Origin: Symbiodinium natans
Taxonomy: Eukaryota; Sar; Dinophyceae; Suessiales; Symbiodiniaceae
Reading direction: 5' to 3'
Length of the DNA stretch: 53,977 nt
Assembly: GCA_905221605.1 (NCBI GenBank)
Contig: CAJNDS010000054.1
Span: forward strand, 126,001 to 179,977
How positions within the stretch are numbered: the stretch's first letter is position 1; each line of letters begins with the position of its first letter. The notes under the pieces are model-generated. The model made no database searches and was not told the DNA's origin. It saw only the letters and a program-made list of their open reading frames with translations. The position numbers and the translations under genes were made by a program. Below are positions 30,402-40,609 of this stretch, one piece after another.

Positions 30402-30774
30402 GTTCAGGGTTTAGGGTTTAGGGCTGTTTGGATTTTGGGGGCTTCGTATTTAGAGGCCCCCAAGAATTCAACGTATAGCACCTGACTTCAGCTCACTGCA
30501 TGATGACTTGCGTTGCCTTGAGCCCACCAGAGTCGCCGCTCCTAATCTCTGACGTACCTAGAGAAGCCGTCAAGCCCCCCTGTGTCCTCGTCACAGCCTC
30601 TTTAACTTTAACAGAAACGGCGAGGAGGTCAGGAGGGAGGCTTAGCCGGGAAAAACATGGGATTCTCAGGGGTCGGGGGGGGCGGGGGCAGGATCCAATA
30701 GTCGCGTAGTCAAAGGCTTGCCGCGAAACCCTGAACCCCAAACCCTCATCCCTCAACCCTGAATCCGAATTGGG

Positions 30775-30886
30775 GGCTTCCGAAATTAGGTAATAAGTAG
30801 GGGTACCTTATTGAGGTCCTTACTAGAAGGGCATCCTACTTATTTGGGGGTCTATAGTCGGGGTCCCTTCTTTTCGTAAAACCCCA
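30775..30886. repeat. Family C element
   Basis: TTCCGAAATTAGGTAATAAG, core GGTACCTTATTGAGGTCCTTACTAGAAGGG, and right end GGGTCCCTTCTTTTCGTAAAACC. Confidence 0.8.
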
Positions 30887-31085
30887 ATCAAATGCGAATC
30901 CCTGGAAGTTTTGAGATTCAGGGCTCAGGGCTCAGGGCTTGCCAGTCGGGGCAAAGACATGGGCTTAGGACCCTGAGACCTACGACCTCTGGGGCTCATG
31001 GTTCAGGCATTTCAGGGTTTGTTCTAGGTGTTTTTGGGGAGATTGGGAGGGTTTAAGGTTTACGCGGTTTTGCGGCCCTAAACAG

Positions 31086-31213
31086 AAAAAAGTCTCAAGC
31101 AGCGCCCCAAACCCCAAAGGACTACAACCACCAGCGCTGGCTGACCCGCTACGCCAGCATGCTTCTGGCGCAGACCTCTCTCTCCAGTCTGACGGAGATC
31201 CAAGGGGCATATG
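31086..31213 (+). CDS. Exon candidate, unknown function
   Basis: Acceptor GCGGCCCTAAACAG and donor GCATATG|GTTTGC. The frame reads QTPKDYNHQRWLTRYASMLL then AQTSLSSLTEIQGAY, with good mixed composition. No domain recognised. Confidence 0.45.
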
Positions 31214-31938
31214 GTTTGCGGGGGCGAGCGGGGAGGGGAAGGTGGAGGGACAAAACATTTGCCGACGCAGCTATGTCCAGTAGGCCCCTTTGAGGGTGTG
31301 TTTCGGGTTTAGGATCTGACCATATCCACTCTGCAAACCCAACAGTAGAAGCCCTCAAAATAGCTCGAGAAACCTGGCAAAGTCAAGAAGGAGCCTGTAA
31401 GCCCTTGTCGGGTGCTGAATGGCAGCTCTCCAAACTAAAGCGTCCCGAAACCCTAAACCCAAGCACACGAGGGGCCCAAGAAGGAACCGTAGTTCAGAGA
31501 ACCCGACCACACTCTTCGGCTTCGCAAGTCGCCTGAGCTTGCAATCCTGTAATCATACTCCCCACTGGCATGAATTCGCATCATTCTTCTGTACATACAC
31601 TATTAAACGTAGTCCGAAGTTGCCAATTTTGTTCTGCCATCTTTAACAAGTAGAAAATTGGTATCATAGTGGGGGAAGGGGTGGATATTGGGGAGATGGC
31701 ACCAGGCATCTCGGCCAGCGTTCTGCCATCTTCTTCGTTCTCTACATCTCATCCTCCGACATGCGCAGCAACATCCCTCGAATCTTAGCATGCTCACGCT
31801 TTGGGGCCATGCGATCCCGAACAAGGGTGCGGGGTTTAGGGTGTTTTTGTTGTGTTTCTTTGGCTTTCGGTTCGATGTGTTTGTTTCAATAAGGGGTTCG
31901 TGTTTCAAGTTCTGTAAGGTTTAGGATTGCCCTGAGAG

Positions 31939-32124
31939 GACCCGTTTGGCATGCCACTGCCGAAGTCCACGTTCACCATGGTCTTGCCTGTTCCTCGGGC
32001 TGTCAGCTTCGGGCCGTCGAGTCACACCTTAAAATCCCTATGCCCGCGTCGCGCAACTACTGTTCGGGTGCCCCAACACGAAGCTCTAAACCCTGAACCC
32101 TGCACCCGAAGCCGTTTTCCTTAA
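31939..32124 (+). CDS. Open segment of 61 codons, unknown function
   Basis: After CCTGAGAG the frame reads DPFGMPLPKSTFTMVLPVPR then AVSFGPSSHTLKSLCPRRAT, and ends TAA at 32122. Open segments at 31419-31646 and 31688-31835 just upstream also look protein-like and may be earlier exons. Family unknown. Confidence 0.38.
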   Translation, partial: DPFGMPLPKSTFTMVLPVPRAVSFGPSSHTLKSLCPRRATTVRVPQHEALNPEPCTRSRFP

Positions 32125-32346
32125 AAACTCGGCCGGTAAGCCAAGGGAAGAACAGTGCCCGTTCCGGGTACCTATGACATAGGTGGCACTCGAAAGATCT
32201 AGGACCCAGAGTGGGTATTGTGGGGGTCAGATTCCCTTAACCCTGCCCCCCACCAAAGCAAGAGCAGGCTACCCCACACTACCTACTTTTTCCTAGGTGG
32301 CCTGGAAAACAGGAAGTCAGAAAAGCCCTGAACCCAAAAAAGTCAA

Positions 32347-32415
32347 GTGGCCGGCCTGACCCGCCTGATTCATCTTTGTGCCTTCCTCAACCCACGAATC
32401 GCGACCAAAGCCCTA
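32347..32415 (+). CDS. Short exon candidate
   Basis: The frame reads AGLTRLIHLCAFLNPRIATK. The minus-strand frame of 121 codons across 32370-32735 is rejected because it runs through repeat-derived sequence. Confidence 0.33.
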
Positions 32416-32805
32416 AAAAGACACCCCAGACCCTGAACCCTAAAGCCTAAATGACTGTAGGCCCTAACCGTGCATCCTACACCCAGAGGGGTCAGGTTCA
32501 GGCCCAGCGCCATCGCAAAGCCTAAGCCCGAAAGCCCGTGAGCCCAGAATCCCTGAAACCACACACCAGAGCTACAAAAAAAAACTCCACACCCTAAATC
32601 CCCCCAATCCCTATAGGCTAAAAGCCACAATTGAGGTTCTGTTCCAAGCCTAGCGTTCCCTTTGCCCGGTGACTTGCCTCGAAGCCCTAAAGAAAAGGGA
32701 ACCCAACGGAAGTGGCCCCTGATTCCCAACAGCAAGCCGCAAGCCCTTGAAACCGAAAGCCCTCAAGCCCCAAATCTTTAAAAAGCCCCAACCCTCCACC
32801 CCACA

Positions 32806-32870
32806 CCCCAAAGCGAGAGAGACAGAGAGAGAGGGAGAGAGAGAGAGAGAGAGCGAGGGAGAGCGAGATG
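32806..32870. repeat. (GA)n microsatellite
   Basis: Imperfect GAGAGA tract of about 60 bp. Confidence 0.9.
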
Positions 32871-33668
32871 AGAGAGTGTAAGTAGATATACGTGTATAAG
32901 GCACCCTAGATTCCTAGATCCCCCTCAACTCAAGAAGCATCTTACAGTAAACCCCAAAAAGTTGGAAACATTTTTAAGGACAAATAGTGCTGGAATTCCC
33001 TATACTCTTAGGGATTGAGGCTATTGAGTTCCCTAAACCCTAAACCCCCAACCCTAAACCCTAAACGGTTTAAACCCCAGAAGCTCTACCCGCAGGGGCC
33101 TTCTCCGCAGTATCGACTACAGCCTCGCGCTCAGCTTCCAAGCGCGACTTGAGTTTATAGGGTTTAGGGCCTTAGGGTTTGGGGTTTGGGGTTTAGGGTT
33201 TAGGGTTTAGGGTTTCGGGTTTACAGCTGAGCAGAAGGGAGAGTCCCCAAAATAAGGTCCCTTTCGTTGCCGATTAGAATTCTGTTTCGGGCGCAAAAAA
33301 TGAAACGAACATTTTAAAGTGCTGGCACTGAGGGCCGCCGGGTGATGGTTCTTGTTTTCCGTTGCTTTGAAACCTAGTGAAATTGTTTTCGAATTGCAGA
33401 CGTAGCTTGTTTTTGGACTCGATGTGCTCGCACAGGGGATTCAGTGTGGCAGTTACAAACTGGGCAGATGCTGGTACGAAGCTTCATTCGGTTAATATGA
33501 GGGTCGGAGTAATTACTACTAGTATTTTTCCTCCGGGTCTCTTGATATTTATACTATAAGTACCCCAAAAACCTTATTCTAATCATTTAGGCCCCTATAA
33601 TAGTATTAGGCTTGTTGCTTCAGGGGTGGCCTCTCCCATCATCTGTCACTTTGAAACTTACTGTTGGT

Positions 33669-33752
33669 TAGTAGGGAATGTCGGACTGAGGTACCCTATA
33701 TAATCCCTTAAAGGGTATATGTGGGGCCCTCATTCCCTCATCCCCTGCTAAA
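33669..33752. repeat. Family H element, copy 2
   Basis: GTTAGTAGGGAATGTCGG at the left, TCATTCCCTCATCCCCTGCTAAAG at the right, with the centre TAATCCCTTAAAGGG. The right end supplies the acceptor of the following exon. Confidence 0.75.
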
Positions 33753-33753
33753 G

Positions 33754-34834
33754 AACATTACGTGAAATGGATCATGGCCAGCTGCGAGTTTCGGCTTCCA
33801 CTCGGGGCACATCTTCCAAAGGCCTGCCGGGCCAGCACGCAGGTCCGTTGAACCATGGACACCTCCTTACATCTTTATGGGGTTCCCTACTACCCCCCTC
33901 TATACTACCCCCCCCCCCCCGAGGTTCCCCACTTACACAACCTTAGTTAGTCTTAAGTGCCCCTAAGTAGCTTTAGCTATGGGGGGGAGGGGGAACCTAG
34001 GGGGGGTAGTATAGAGGGGGGTAGTAGGGGAACCCACGACATCTGTAGGCCCAACCAGCACAATGGCCCAGCACCCTTGAGACTGACGCTAGTGGCCTCA
34101 AACGCCCGCGAAAAAACTTCTCAAAAAAGCCCAAGCTCGAAATTCTAAGCCCTGAACCTCCCAAGTCCTCGTACACATCAGCCCTCACGCCAGGAACACT
34201 TTTTTGAGTCCAAACGGCTCACCAAAGCACCTGCGAAACCCCTTTTGCAGCCCTGAAAACAGGGGGAGGTAGCATTTTTTGGACAGGCTGGGAGCCGAAC
34301 ATCGACGTGAAGTGCCTGGGCTGCAGGGTTTAGGGTTTAGGGTTTTTGGGTTTCGGGTTTAGGGTTTAGGGCGTCATTGCCTCTGGCCGCTGAGTGGTGG
34401 CTTAAGGGCTTTGGGCAATGGCTTTGTCTGAGGGTCAAGATGTGATGTTGAAGATGCACTAGGAGCTTCATGGGTAGTTGTAAGGTAACTAATATTGTAA
34501 TTCTTCCCACCCTACTTAGTTGCTTGCAAGCACGTCTCTGTCAGGGGATGGGAGATCAAGGGCTTCAAGTCTCCCCCCCCCCCCCCTTTATACCCCCCTT
34601 TTCCCCCCTTATACCCCCTTCCCCCCCCCCCCCCCCCCTCCCCTAACCCTGAACCCTAAACTTCCCTTAACCTCCCCCCCTCCCCAACCCCTCAGCCCCA
34701 GCTGAGCTGGGTCCCCAGAAACTTCCTTAAAATCTTGTAAGCCTCTACAAAGCTGCAACACTACTAGATCTCCTACTGGGCCCCTCTTGCCTGTTTCTTG
34801 GGGTCTCAGGTTCCTCAGAAGGGACAAAAAGTAG
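33754..34834 (+). CDS. Multi-exon gene, one intron a perfect hairpin, unknown function
   Basis: Exon 33754-33842 reads HYVKWIMASCEFRLPLGAHL and PKACRASTQ. The 206-bp intron 33843-34048 contains a 146-bp hairpin. Exon 34049-34207 continues in phase 0 (AQPAQWPSTLETDASGLKRP, RKNFSKKPKLEILSPEPPKS). It is open to TGA 34205 or spliced earlier. Exon 34295-34328 reads WEPNIDVKCLGC. Exon 34702-34736 (LSWVPRNFLKIL) and exon 34810-34834 (FLRRDKK, stop TAG) are joined by a textbook 73-bp intron (GTAAGC...TTTCTTGGGGTCTCAG). The link 34207-34295 is the weakest. A family-H element sits directly upstream of 33754. Family unknown. Confidence 0.48.
33890..34035. repeat. Family I hairpin element
   Basis: GGTTCCCTACTACCCCCCTCTATACTACCCCCC pairs with its complement at 34001-34035. 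An inner GAGGTTCCCC/GGGGGAACCTA pair is also present. It is the most perfect hairpin in the window. Confidence 0.9.
34571..34690. repeat. C-run block
   Basis: Several C-tracts of 6-19 bases separated by TTTATA or TT, ending in the pyrimidine tract of the acceptor at 34701. Confidence 0.85.
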
Positions 34835-35029
34835 CAGAACCACCCGGATGCTAACAAGGCAGCCCTTCAGTTCTAGGTATTGCAGAGATCCTAGAATACA
34901 AGCCCTAAAAAAATCACACCAAGTGAAGTGAAGGTCCCCTTATACATATCCTGAACCCTAAGCCCTAAGCCCTAAACCCTAAACCCTAACCCCTAACCCC
35001 TAACCCCTAACCCCTAAACCACAACCGAG

Positions 35030-35077
35030 GCCTTTCAACATCGGCATTTGGACCAAGTGCTGGCTGGCGACGATCGG
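35030..35077 (+). CDS. Short exon candidate
   Basis: Acceptor CCACAACCGAG and donor GATCGG|GTAGGG. The frame reads AFQHRHLDQVLAGDDR. Confidence 0.33.
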
Positions 35078-35185
35078 GTAGGGAGCCGAGCCGGAGGATC
35101 TCAGGCTCTATCCCCTTATACCCCCCTTATATCCCCTTTATACCTATCTATCAGGGCTTAGGGCTGCAACCCTGAACCCTTAACC

Positions 35186-35311
35186 ATGCCAGTGCTCCCA
35201 CGTTCCGCGCATAGGGTGATGTCAGGATTAGAGTTTAAGGTGTCCCATACCGCCAAGTCCAACAGGTCCAAACCAACAGCGATGGCCGTGCCTGCCGAAA
35301 GGGAATCCTAA
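35186..35311 (+). CDS. Small ORF, 41 codons
   Basis: Met at 35186 with stop TAA at 35309. The frame contains RSAHRVMSGLEFKVSHTAKS. It could be an exon or a short gene. Function unknown. Confidence 0.33.
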   Translation: MPVLPRSAHRVMSGLEFKVSHTAKSNRSKPTAMAVPAERES

Positions 35312-35599
35312 ACCTTAAACCCTAAACCCTACCTAAACCCTAAACCCTAAACCCTAACCCTACGGTCGATTCCACAAGAAACCCCATCTAGCCCTCAACC
35401 CCGTGCTACCACCCTGAGGCGCATGTCCCTGCAGCCCATCTTCTTGCCTATCTACCGATCTGGGCGCCCGGGTCTTGGGGCCACATAGCTGCGGCTGGCA
35501 GCCCCTACTGTTTCAGCGCAAGGCATAAGTCCTAACTCCCCTAAACCCTAAAATCTCGACCCCCAGACCCTCTGTACCAAGCACTAAACTCTAGCCCGA

Positions 35600-35840
35600 A
35601 ACCTGAAAGCCTAAGCTGGGCGGGGCTGTCAAAAGCCCTGAACCCACAGCCGGCTACTTCGAAACCCTGTCCAAGTCAGAGGGGCTTTGCCAGGACCCAG
35701 AGTAGGCCCCTGTTCGCCTTTGTTAAGGTTCAGGTTCCCTTGTAGGCCCCTCTAATTAAACCCAAAAGGGTACCCTTGTTCCCAGGTTACTCTTGGGTCT
35801 AGCATGCCATCCTTAAGTCCTAAAGCCTTGTCTTTTCAGG
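35600..35840 (+). CDS. Two exons around a family B intron, unknown function
   Basis: The exon ending at 35701 reads VKSPEPTAGYFETLSKSEGL then CQDP. The intron 35702-35802 (GTAGGC...GGGTCTAG) is a family-B2 element. The next exon from 35803 reads MPSLSPKALSFQ to a possible donor at CAG|GTTGTA. The phase is kept (GA|C). Upstream start not located. Family unknown. Confidence 0.42.
35702..35802 (+). repeat. Family B2 element coinciding with an inferred intron
   Basis: Shares GTAGGCCC(C/T)TGTTC, GGTTCCCTT, AAAAGGGTACCCTT and the right end GGTTACTCTTGGGTCTAG with the copies at 37020 and 46917. Confidence 0.7.
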
Positions 35841-36069
35841 TTGTAGGGCTCTTAAGGGTTTAGGGAACTGACGTCACCAAAAGATTCTACACATTCTGGG
35901 ATTTGCCAAAAAGGCTCGCCCCTTGCGCACCCCCTGAGGCGAGCTCTCGAAAGTTCCAGAATTTTCTGGGAGGCGGGTGTAGGGGTTCGGGTGTGTGTGA
36001 TGAGGCCCCCCATGCGCCCTAAAGCGCTTCTCTTCAAAACCTTACATCCCGAAACGCGGAACCCCAAAC

Positions 36070-36237
36070 CTTAACCCCTAACCCCTAAACCCTAAACCCT
36101 AAACCCTAAACCCTAAACCCTAAACCCTAAACCCTAAACCCTAAACCCTAAACCCTAAACCCTAAACCCTAAACCCTACACCCTAAACCCTAAACCCTAA
36201 TCCCTAAACCCTAAACCCTAAACCCTAAACCCTAAAC
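36070..36237 (-). repeat. CCCTAAA array, ~23 units
   Basis: One CCCTACA and one CCCTAAT variant, otherwise regular. Confidence 0.95.
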
Positions 36238-36326
36238 CAATCCTAGTAATCCTGAGGCAATCCTATCCTGGACGACAACTCGGTTCGTCGACCGGAGAAG
36301 GGGCGATTCTGGGAGAGTGGGGGCCC

Positions 36327-36545
36327 AAGGGTTTAGGGTTTAGGGTTTAGGGTTTAGGATTTAGGGTTTAGGGTTTAGAGTTAAGGACTTAGGGCTTTGG
36401 GTGTAGTGTTTAGGGTTCAAGGTTCAGGGTTTAGAGTTTAGGGCTCAGTCTTCGGGGATTAGGGCTGAAGTTTAGGGCTTAGGGTTTAGAGCTGAGGGTT
36501 CAGGGTTTAGGGTTTAGGGCTTGGGGTGTTTAATTAGGGCTCAGG
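36327..36545 (+). repeat. Degenerate TTTAGGG block
   Basis: About 25 units with TTCAGGG, TTTAGAG, CTTAGGG and TTAAGG variants. Confidence 0.8.
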
Positions 36546-36691
36546 GTTTAGGGATTGTAGGGTCCTCAGGGGCTTCATTCTTTTAGTATGCTCATGAAGG
36601 CTCTTAAAGAGTACCGGCTTAAGGAGGGGGAGCACTCCCTAAACCCTAAGCCCTAAACCCTAAACCGTAAACCCTATAAATCCCTAAACCA

Positions 36692-37235
36692 TTGAACCAT
36701 AAACCCTCAACTTTTTGCTGGATGGGGAATGTTAGGAACTCGAGGGACTTCGAAGGATTACGAATGGTGTTCCTACTCTCAACCAGCAGGTTGAAGCTTT
36801 TTGGGGCTTATAGGACCTATTTTATTCCTCTATTGTTATATCATTGTACTCATATAACAGTATACTCTTATGTTACTATATTCTTACATTACTCTCGTGT
36901 TAGGGTTGAGGCTTTTGGGTGGGCAGCTTCTACTCGGAGCATGCGTGTCCTTAGCAGACGAGCTTTGCCATACCCTCTAAACCACAAGCCTGCGCTGGAG
37001 CTGGAGACTAGGACCAAGAGTAGGCCCTTGTTCCCCTTTTGGGGGGTGCTTGGGTTCCCTATTATATAAGCACCTTTAAACCAAAAAAGGGCACCCTTCT
37101 TTCATTCCTAGGTTGCTCTTGGGTCTAGAAGATTCTGTTGCTGGTGGCCTCCCAAAGCTGGCACAGCCCATGTTGATGCATTTTGGGAACGCCACCATGG
37201 GATGTCTTAGGCCACCTCCATGTCGCAGAAGCTAA
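36692..37235 (+). CDS. Two-exon gene, membrane segment, intron is a family B2 element
   Basis: The first exon is open from Met 36692 to 37019. It has a hydrophobic stretch (YFIPLLLYHCTHITVYSYVT) and then a basic region ending ALELETRTK. The intron 37020-37128 starts GTAGGC and ends CTTGGGTCTAG. It is a complete family-B2 element. Exon 2 (37129-37235) joins in phase (A|AA), reads DSVAGGLPKLAQPMLMHFGN and ends in TAA. The product would be about 144 residues. The start could lie in an upstream exon. This is the clearest single case of an element acting as an intron. Family unknown. Confidence 0.55.
37020..37128 (+). repeat. Family B2 element = inferred intron
   Basis: AGAGTAGGCCCTTGTTCCCC at the left, with the exon bases GGACCAAGA completing the inverted match to CTCTTGGGTCTAG at the right. 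The core is GGGTTCCCTATTATATAAGC and AAAAAAGGGCACCCTT. Confidence 0.8.
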
Positions 37236-37584
37236 GTTATCCATGCCTGTATATTTGTTCTGTATGCATGCACAGCATGATCTTGTTGCAGCAGTTCCCG
37301 CAAGACCATGACAGTACCTGCCGCGTAAAGGAAGGGAAGACACGACGACGTGCATGAGCTTCAATACCGAGCACTCCTTTCGTCATCGCCTCCACCGCTA
37401 CTAAGACCTAAAATCCAATACCCTGCACCCTACACTTTGAAGCGTAGACCCTGAGTTTCAGTCACGTAAGTTAACCTACCAACCATCACGGTCCCTGGAC
37501 ACAGTTTTTTTTCGTGAGACCGGCGCATGAAGGCTTCGAAGTGCTAAATGCGGTCAGTCAGAGCATTCTCACCTCTGAAAGCGC

Positions 37585-37668
37585 TACTTGAAGGTTCATG
37601 ACTAGGTTTAAGTAGGGTTGTAACGGCGGTAGCCTATACTACAACTACCCATGAACCTTCAAGTACAG
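37585..37668. repeat. Family A element
   Basis: TACTTGAAGGTTCATGACTAGG at the left and CTACCCATGAACCTTCAAGTAC at the right. It is the shortest, cleanest copy. Confidence 0.9.
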
Positions 37669-38092
37669 ACTCACCCTAAGCCCCAAACCCTAAACCCGGA
37701 CCCTCAAAACCGAGCGAACCTGGCGCAGTTGGCTGGCAGATCCGGGGACCCCTCAAGGCCCAAGTGTGCGGGACCCCGGAGAGAAGAGGGACTGACACTT
37801 TTTGGAAGGATCTTGTAAGAGTTTTAGGGATTAGGTTTAGCTGCTCACCCCCACCTCATTTCCGCCCCTACCCAAACAAAGGACGAGTTATTCCTTCAAA
37901 AAGCAGAACAAGGTTGTTAATTTGCCTAGACTATAGGCCCTGAACCCTGGAACAACTGAAAAGGCAAATAGTTGGTGAGCCCAAGCTCTAGCATCCACGA
38001 ACAAGCCACGCTGATAGCCTTTTTCCTGCTCGTAACCTCCAAGTGCTCCGGGCTTTGAGAGTGGAGGTTTTGGTGTAGATAGAGGCACCCAG

Positions 38093-38161
38093 GAGGAAAG
38101 CGCCAGAGGCTTCGAAGTTGTGGATGGTCTGCTTGCCATCTGCAGCACCCTTACTCCTTGA
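38093..38161 (+). CDS. Terminal exon candidate
   Basis: Acceptor AGAGGCACCCAG. The frame reads ESARGFEVVDGLLAICSTLT and ends TGA. A minus-strand frame of 86 codons (37888-38148) covers the same DNA, so the strand is not certain. Confidence 0.35.
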   Translation, partial: EESARGFEVVDGLLAICSTLTP

Positions 38162-39029
38162 AACGCCTACCTACAGTAGCCATGTAGCTTAACACGGGTG
38201 AAGTATGCCCACGAATTTAGTATAGTTTCAATTTTAAAATGCATATAGGTTAGTCTTTAAAAACCTCCGATGCTGATCTCACGGACAAGGATCCCAGAAT
38301 GGCTTTCGGGCTGGAGGATTTTTGGGCTATGGTGTGAAGGTTGAGTCTGGGGGAAGAGGGGGGAGGGAGGGTGGTGGGGAGCGGGCGGGATCATGAAGTA
38401 TGGGCACTTCTACCCTCAAATACGGCTCGGTGTTCATAGAAACCCCAAGAATGCCCATAATCGTTTGTCAGTTTGAAAATCACCCACTGTATACCCCAGA
38501 TAGAAGCCTTACTCAGAGCAAGAATCGCTGACCCTAACACTTTACGGCACCTGAAACCCTGAACCCTGAACCCTAAACCAGCTGCTTGGCGAGGTTGTCC
38601 ATACTAGAGCTGGTCCACATGTGGACTGTGGGAGGCTCAGGACATATCCAGGTTTACAACATCCTTCAACCGGAGCAGCGGAACGTAATTGGCTGCCCCA
38701 CTTGCAAGGATTTCGGGTTTAGGGTTCTGGGGTCTAGGGTTTAGGATCACCTAGAGAGGCCATGTTTCCGTAATCAAGGAGTGCCCTACATGAAACTACA
38801 TGATAGCATGGACCCTGGCTACTTGATTAGGTGCGGCAGCAAGGATTTAGGGCCTAGAGCTGGAAAAAAGAGAACAGGGGTTTTGGGCTGTATAGGAGAG
38901 TTTTGGGATCAGATGGAGATATGTCAGTGCATTAAATTATGGTTCCTTTTTTAGGGGCCGCCTTTCAATCGTGACCTTAAAAGAGACCCTAGGTTAAAGA
39001 GGTGACGACATATCGAAACGCCTTGTGAG

Positions 39030-39171
39030 GCCATACCCCTCGCCTGGTACAGTGGCCAGGAGAGCGCGCTAAAGAAGGCGGGAACAGCGCTGTGAGAGCC
39101 CCAAACCTGCTGGGTCGAGGGGTGGAAGATGGAGGAAAGCTTCCTGTAGTCAAAACGAGTACCATTGCCAG
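39030..39171 (+). CDS. Exon candidate with perfect AG|GT donor at a TTTAGGG array
   Basis: Acceptor CCTTGTGAG. The open frame reads TPRLVQWPGERAKEGGNSAV, RAPNLLGRGVEDGGKLPVVK and TSTIA, and ends CCAG|GTTTAGGG. No domain recognised. A second frame (EAIPLAWYSGQE) is open in the first half. Confidence 0.42.
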
Positions 39172-39236
39172 GTTTAGGGTTTAGGGTCTAGGGTCTAGGG
39201 TCTAGGGTTTAGGGTTTAGGGTTTAGGGTTTAGGGA
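39172..39236 (+). repeat. TTTAGGG array starting at a donor
   Basis: Nine units, three of them TCTAGGG variants. Confidence 0.9.
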
Positions 39237-39710
39237 AAGCTGCATATTCACCCCCTTTGGATGAGTAGGTGCTAGGCAAACCCTCCACACTTGGAATCCG
39301 GTACAAAGGCTTTAGGGGCTACAAGGCTATGTCGGAGTAGGGTTGGGGCTCAGGCTCGGGGGTTCATACGGCTTGGGGCTGAAAGTCCCTTAGGCCCGAA
39401 AAGCCCCTAGACTTCCCCAACTAGTTCCTGAACCCTAAACTTTCCTAATTAATGCCCAGGCCCTCAGCTATCCCAACTAGTTGTTAAAGCGTGGGGTCTC
39501 GCAAGATGACCTGGTCTTAGAGACATTCCGATTGATGTCGGGAGACCACTGAGAAGGGCGGATCCCCTTATTATAGAGTTCACTGTTTAGGGTCTGGGCG
39601 GTTTTGGGTTGACGGTTGAGGGTCTAGGGATGTCTTGCATGCTCGAACTGCTTGTAAGTAGCCCACCCATCAATATCCAGAACCCCAGGCGTCACTTTCG
39701 AGGAGTCGTA

Positions 39711-39838
39711 GTATCTCTTGGTAGCCCAACCCTTTTGCCCCTTTTTTGGTTCTGGATTTGCTTGTAACAGGAACCTACCTCAAAAAGGGCACCCTTAAAA
39801 GCCCTTATAGGAATATGGTCAGTGGGCTGCCAAGATAC
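39711..39838. repeat. Family B element with extended ends
   Basis: GTATCTCTTGGTAGCCCA pairs with TGGGCTGCCAAGATAC. The core is TGGTTCTGGATTTGC and CAAAAAGGGCACCC. Confidence 0.85.
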
Positions 39839-39989
39839 AATATCTGCAAACGTTTGTGTAGACACATGGACACGAGAACTGAACATAGCTAGATATACTA
39901 GGTTACTAGGTAGCTACACACCTGCGAGCTGTTCAAAGTCACGGTCCCCCAGAAAGTCGTGTTCGTAACAGGAGCCCCCACCCGGCCCG

Positions 39990-40178
39990 CTGAACCCTGA
40001 ACCCTGAACCCTGAACCCTAATTAAACCCTAAACTCTAAACCCTAAACCCTAAACCCTAAACCCTAAACCCTAAACCCTAAACCCTAAACCCTAAACCCT
40101 AAACCCTAAACCCTAAACCCTAAACCCTAAACCCTAAACCCTAAACCCTAAACCCTAAACCCTAAACCCTAAACCCTG
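39990..40178 (-). repeat. CCCTAAA array, ~26 units (longest)
   Basis: The left end has four CCCTGAA units. The rest is pure. Confidence 0.95.
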
Positions 40179-40183
40179 CACAG

Positions 40184-40256
40184 CACCCCCTGCCCTCGCC
40201 AGCGCCGCATCTTCTCGCTGATGTGTCGGCCGGCGGCTGAGGATCTCGGGCCCAGG
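40184..40256 (+). CDS. Exon candidate after the longest CCCTAAA array
   Basis: Acceptor CCCTGCACAG and donor CCCAGG|GTATAG. The frame reads CPRQRRIFSLMCRPAAEDLG. It lies between the longest CCCTAAA array and a TTTAGGG array. Confidence 0.4.
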
Positions 40257-40609
40257 GTATAGGCTTTTAGCTGGGTTACACAGGGTTTAGGGTTTAGGGT
40301 TTAGGGTTTAGGGTTTAGGTTTAGGTTTAGGGTTTCGGGTTTAGGGTTTAGGGTTACATAGGGCTTACATAGGGCTTACATAGGGTCTACACAGGTTTTA
40401 TATAGGGTCTACGTAGGGTTTCTGCATGGTTGAGGGTTGAAGGTTGTTGGGGTCTGCCTAGGGGTTGTTAGGGTATACTAAAGGGTAGATAGCTTTGTCA
40501 TAGTGGAGTGACATTTTACACTTTAAAGGGTACTTAAACTCAAAAAGCAATCGAAAATTAAAATTAAAATACTATCACAACCATGAACTCGACAAGGTTT
40601 CCCTTTAAT

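Noticed and set aside
32370-32904. Minus-strand 121-codon and 84-codon frames
   Set aside because: Gly/Leu/Arg-rich readings of degenerate CCCTAAA DNA and a (GA)n tract; the + strand has a better short exon at 32347.
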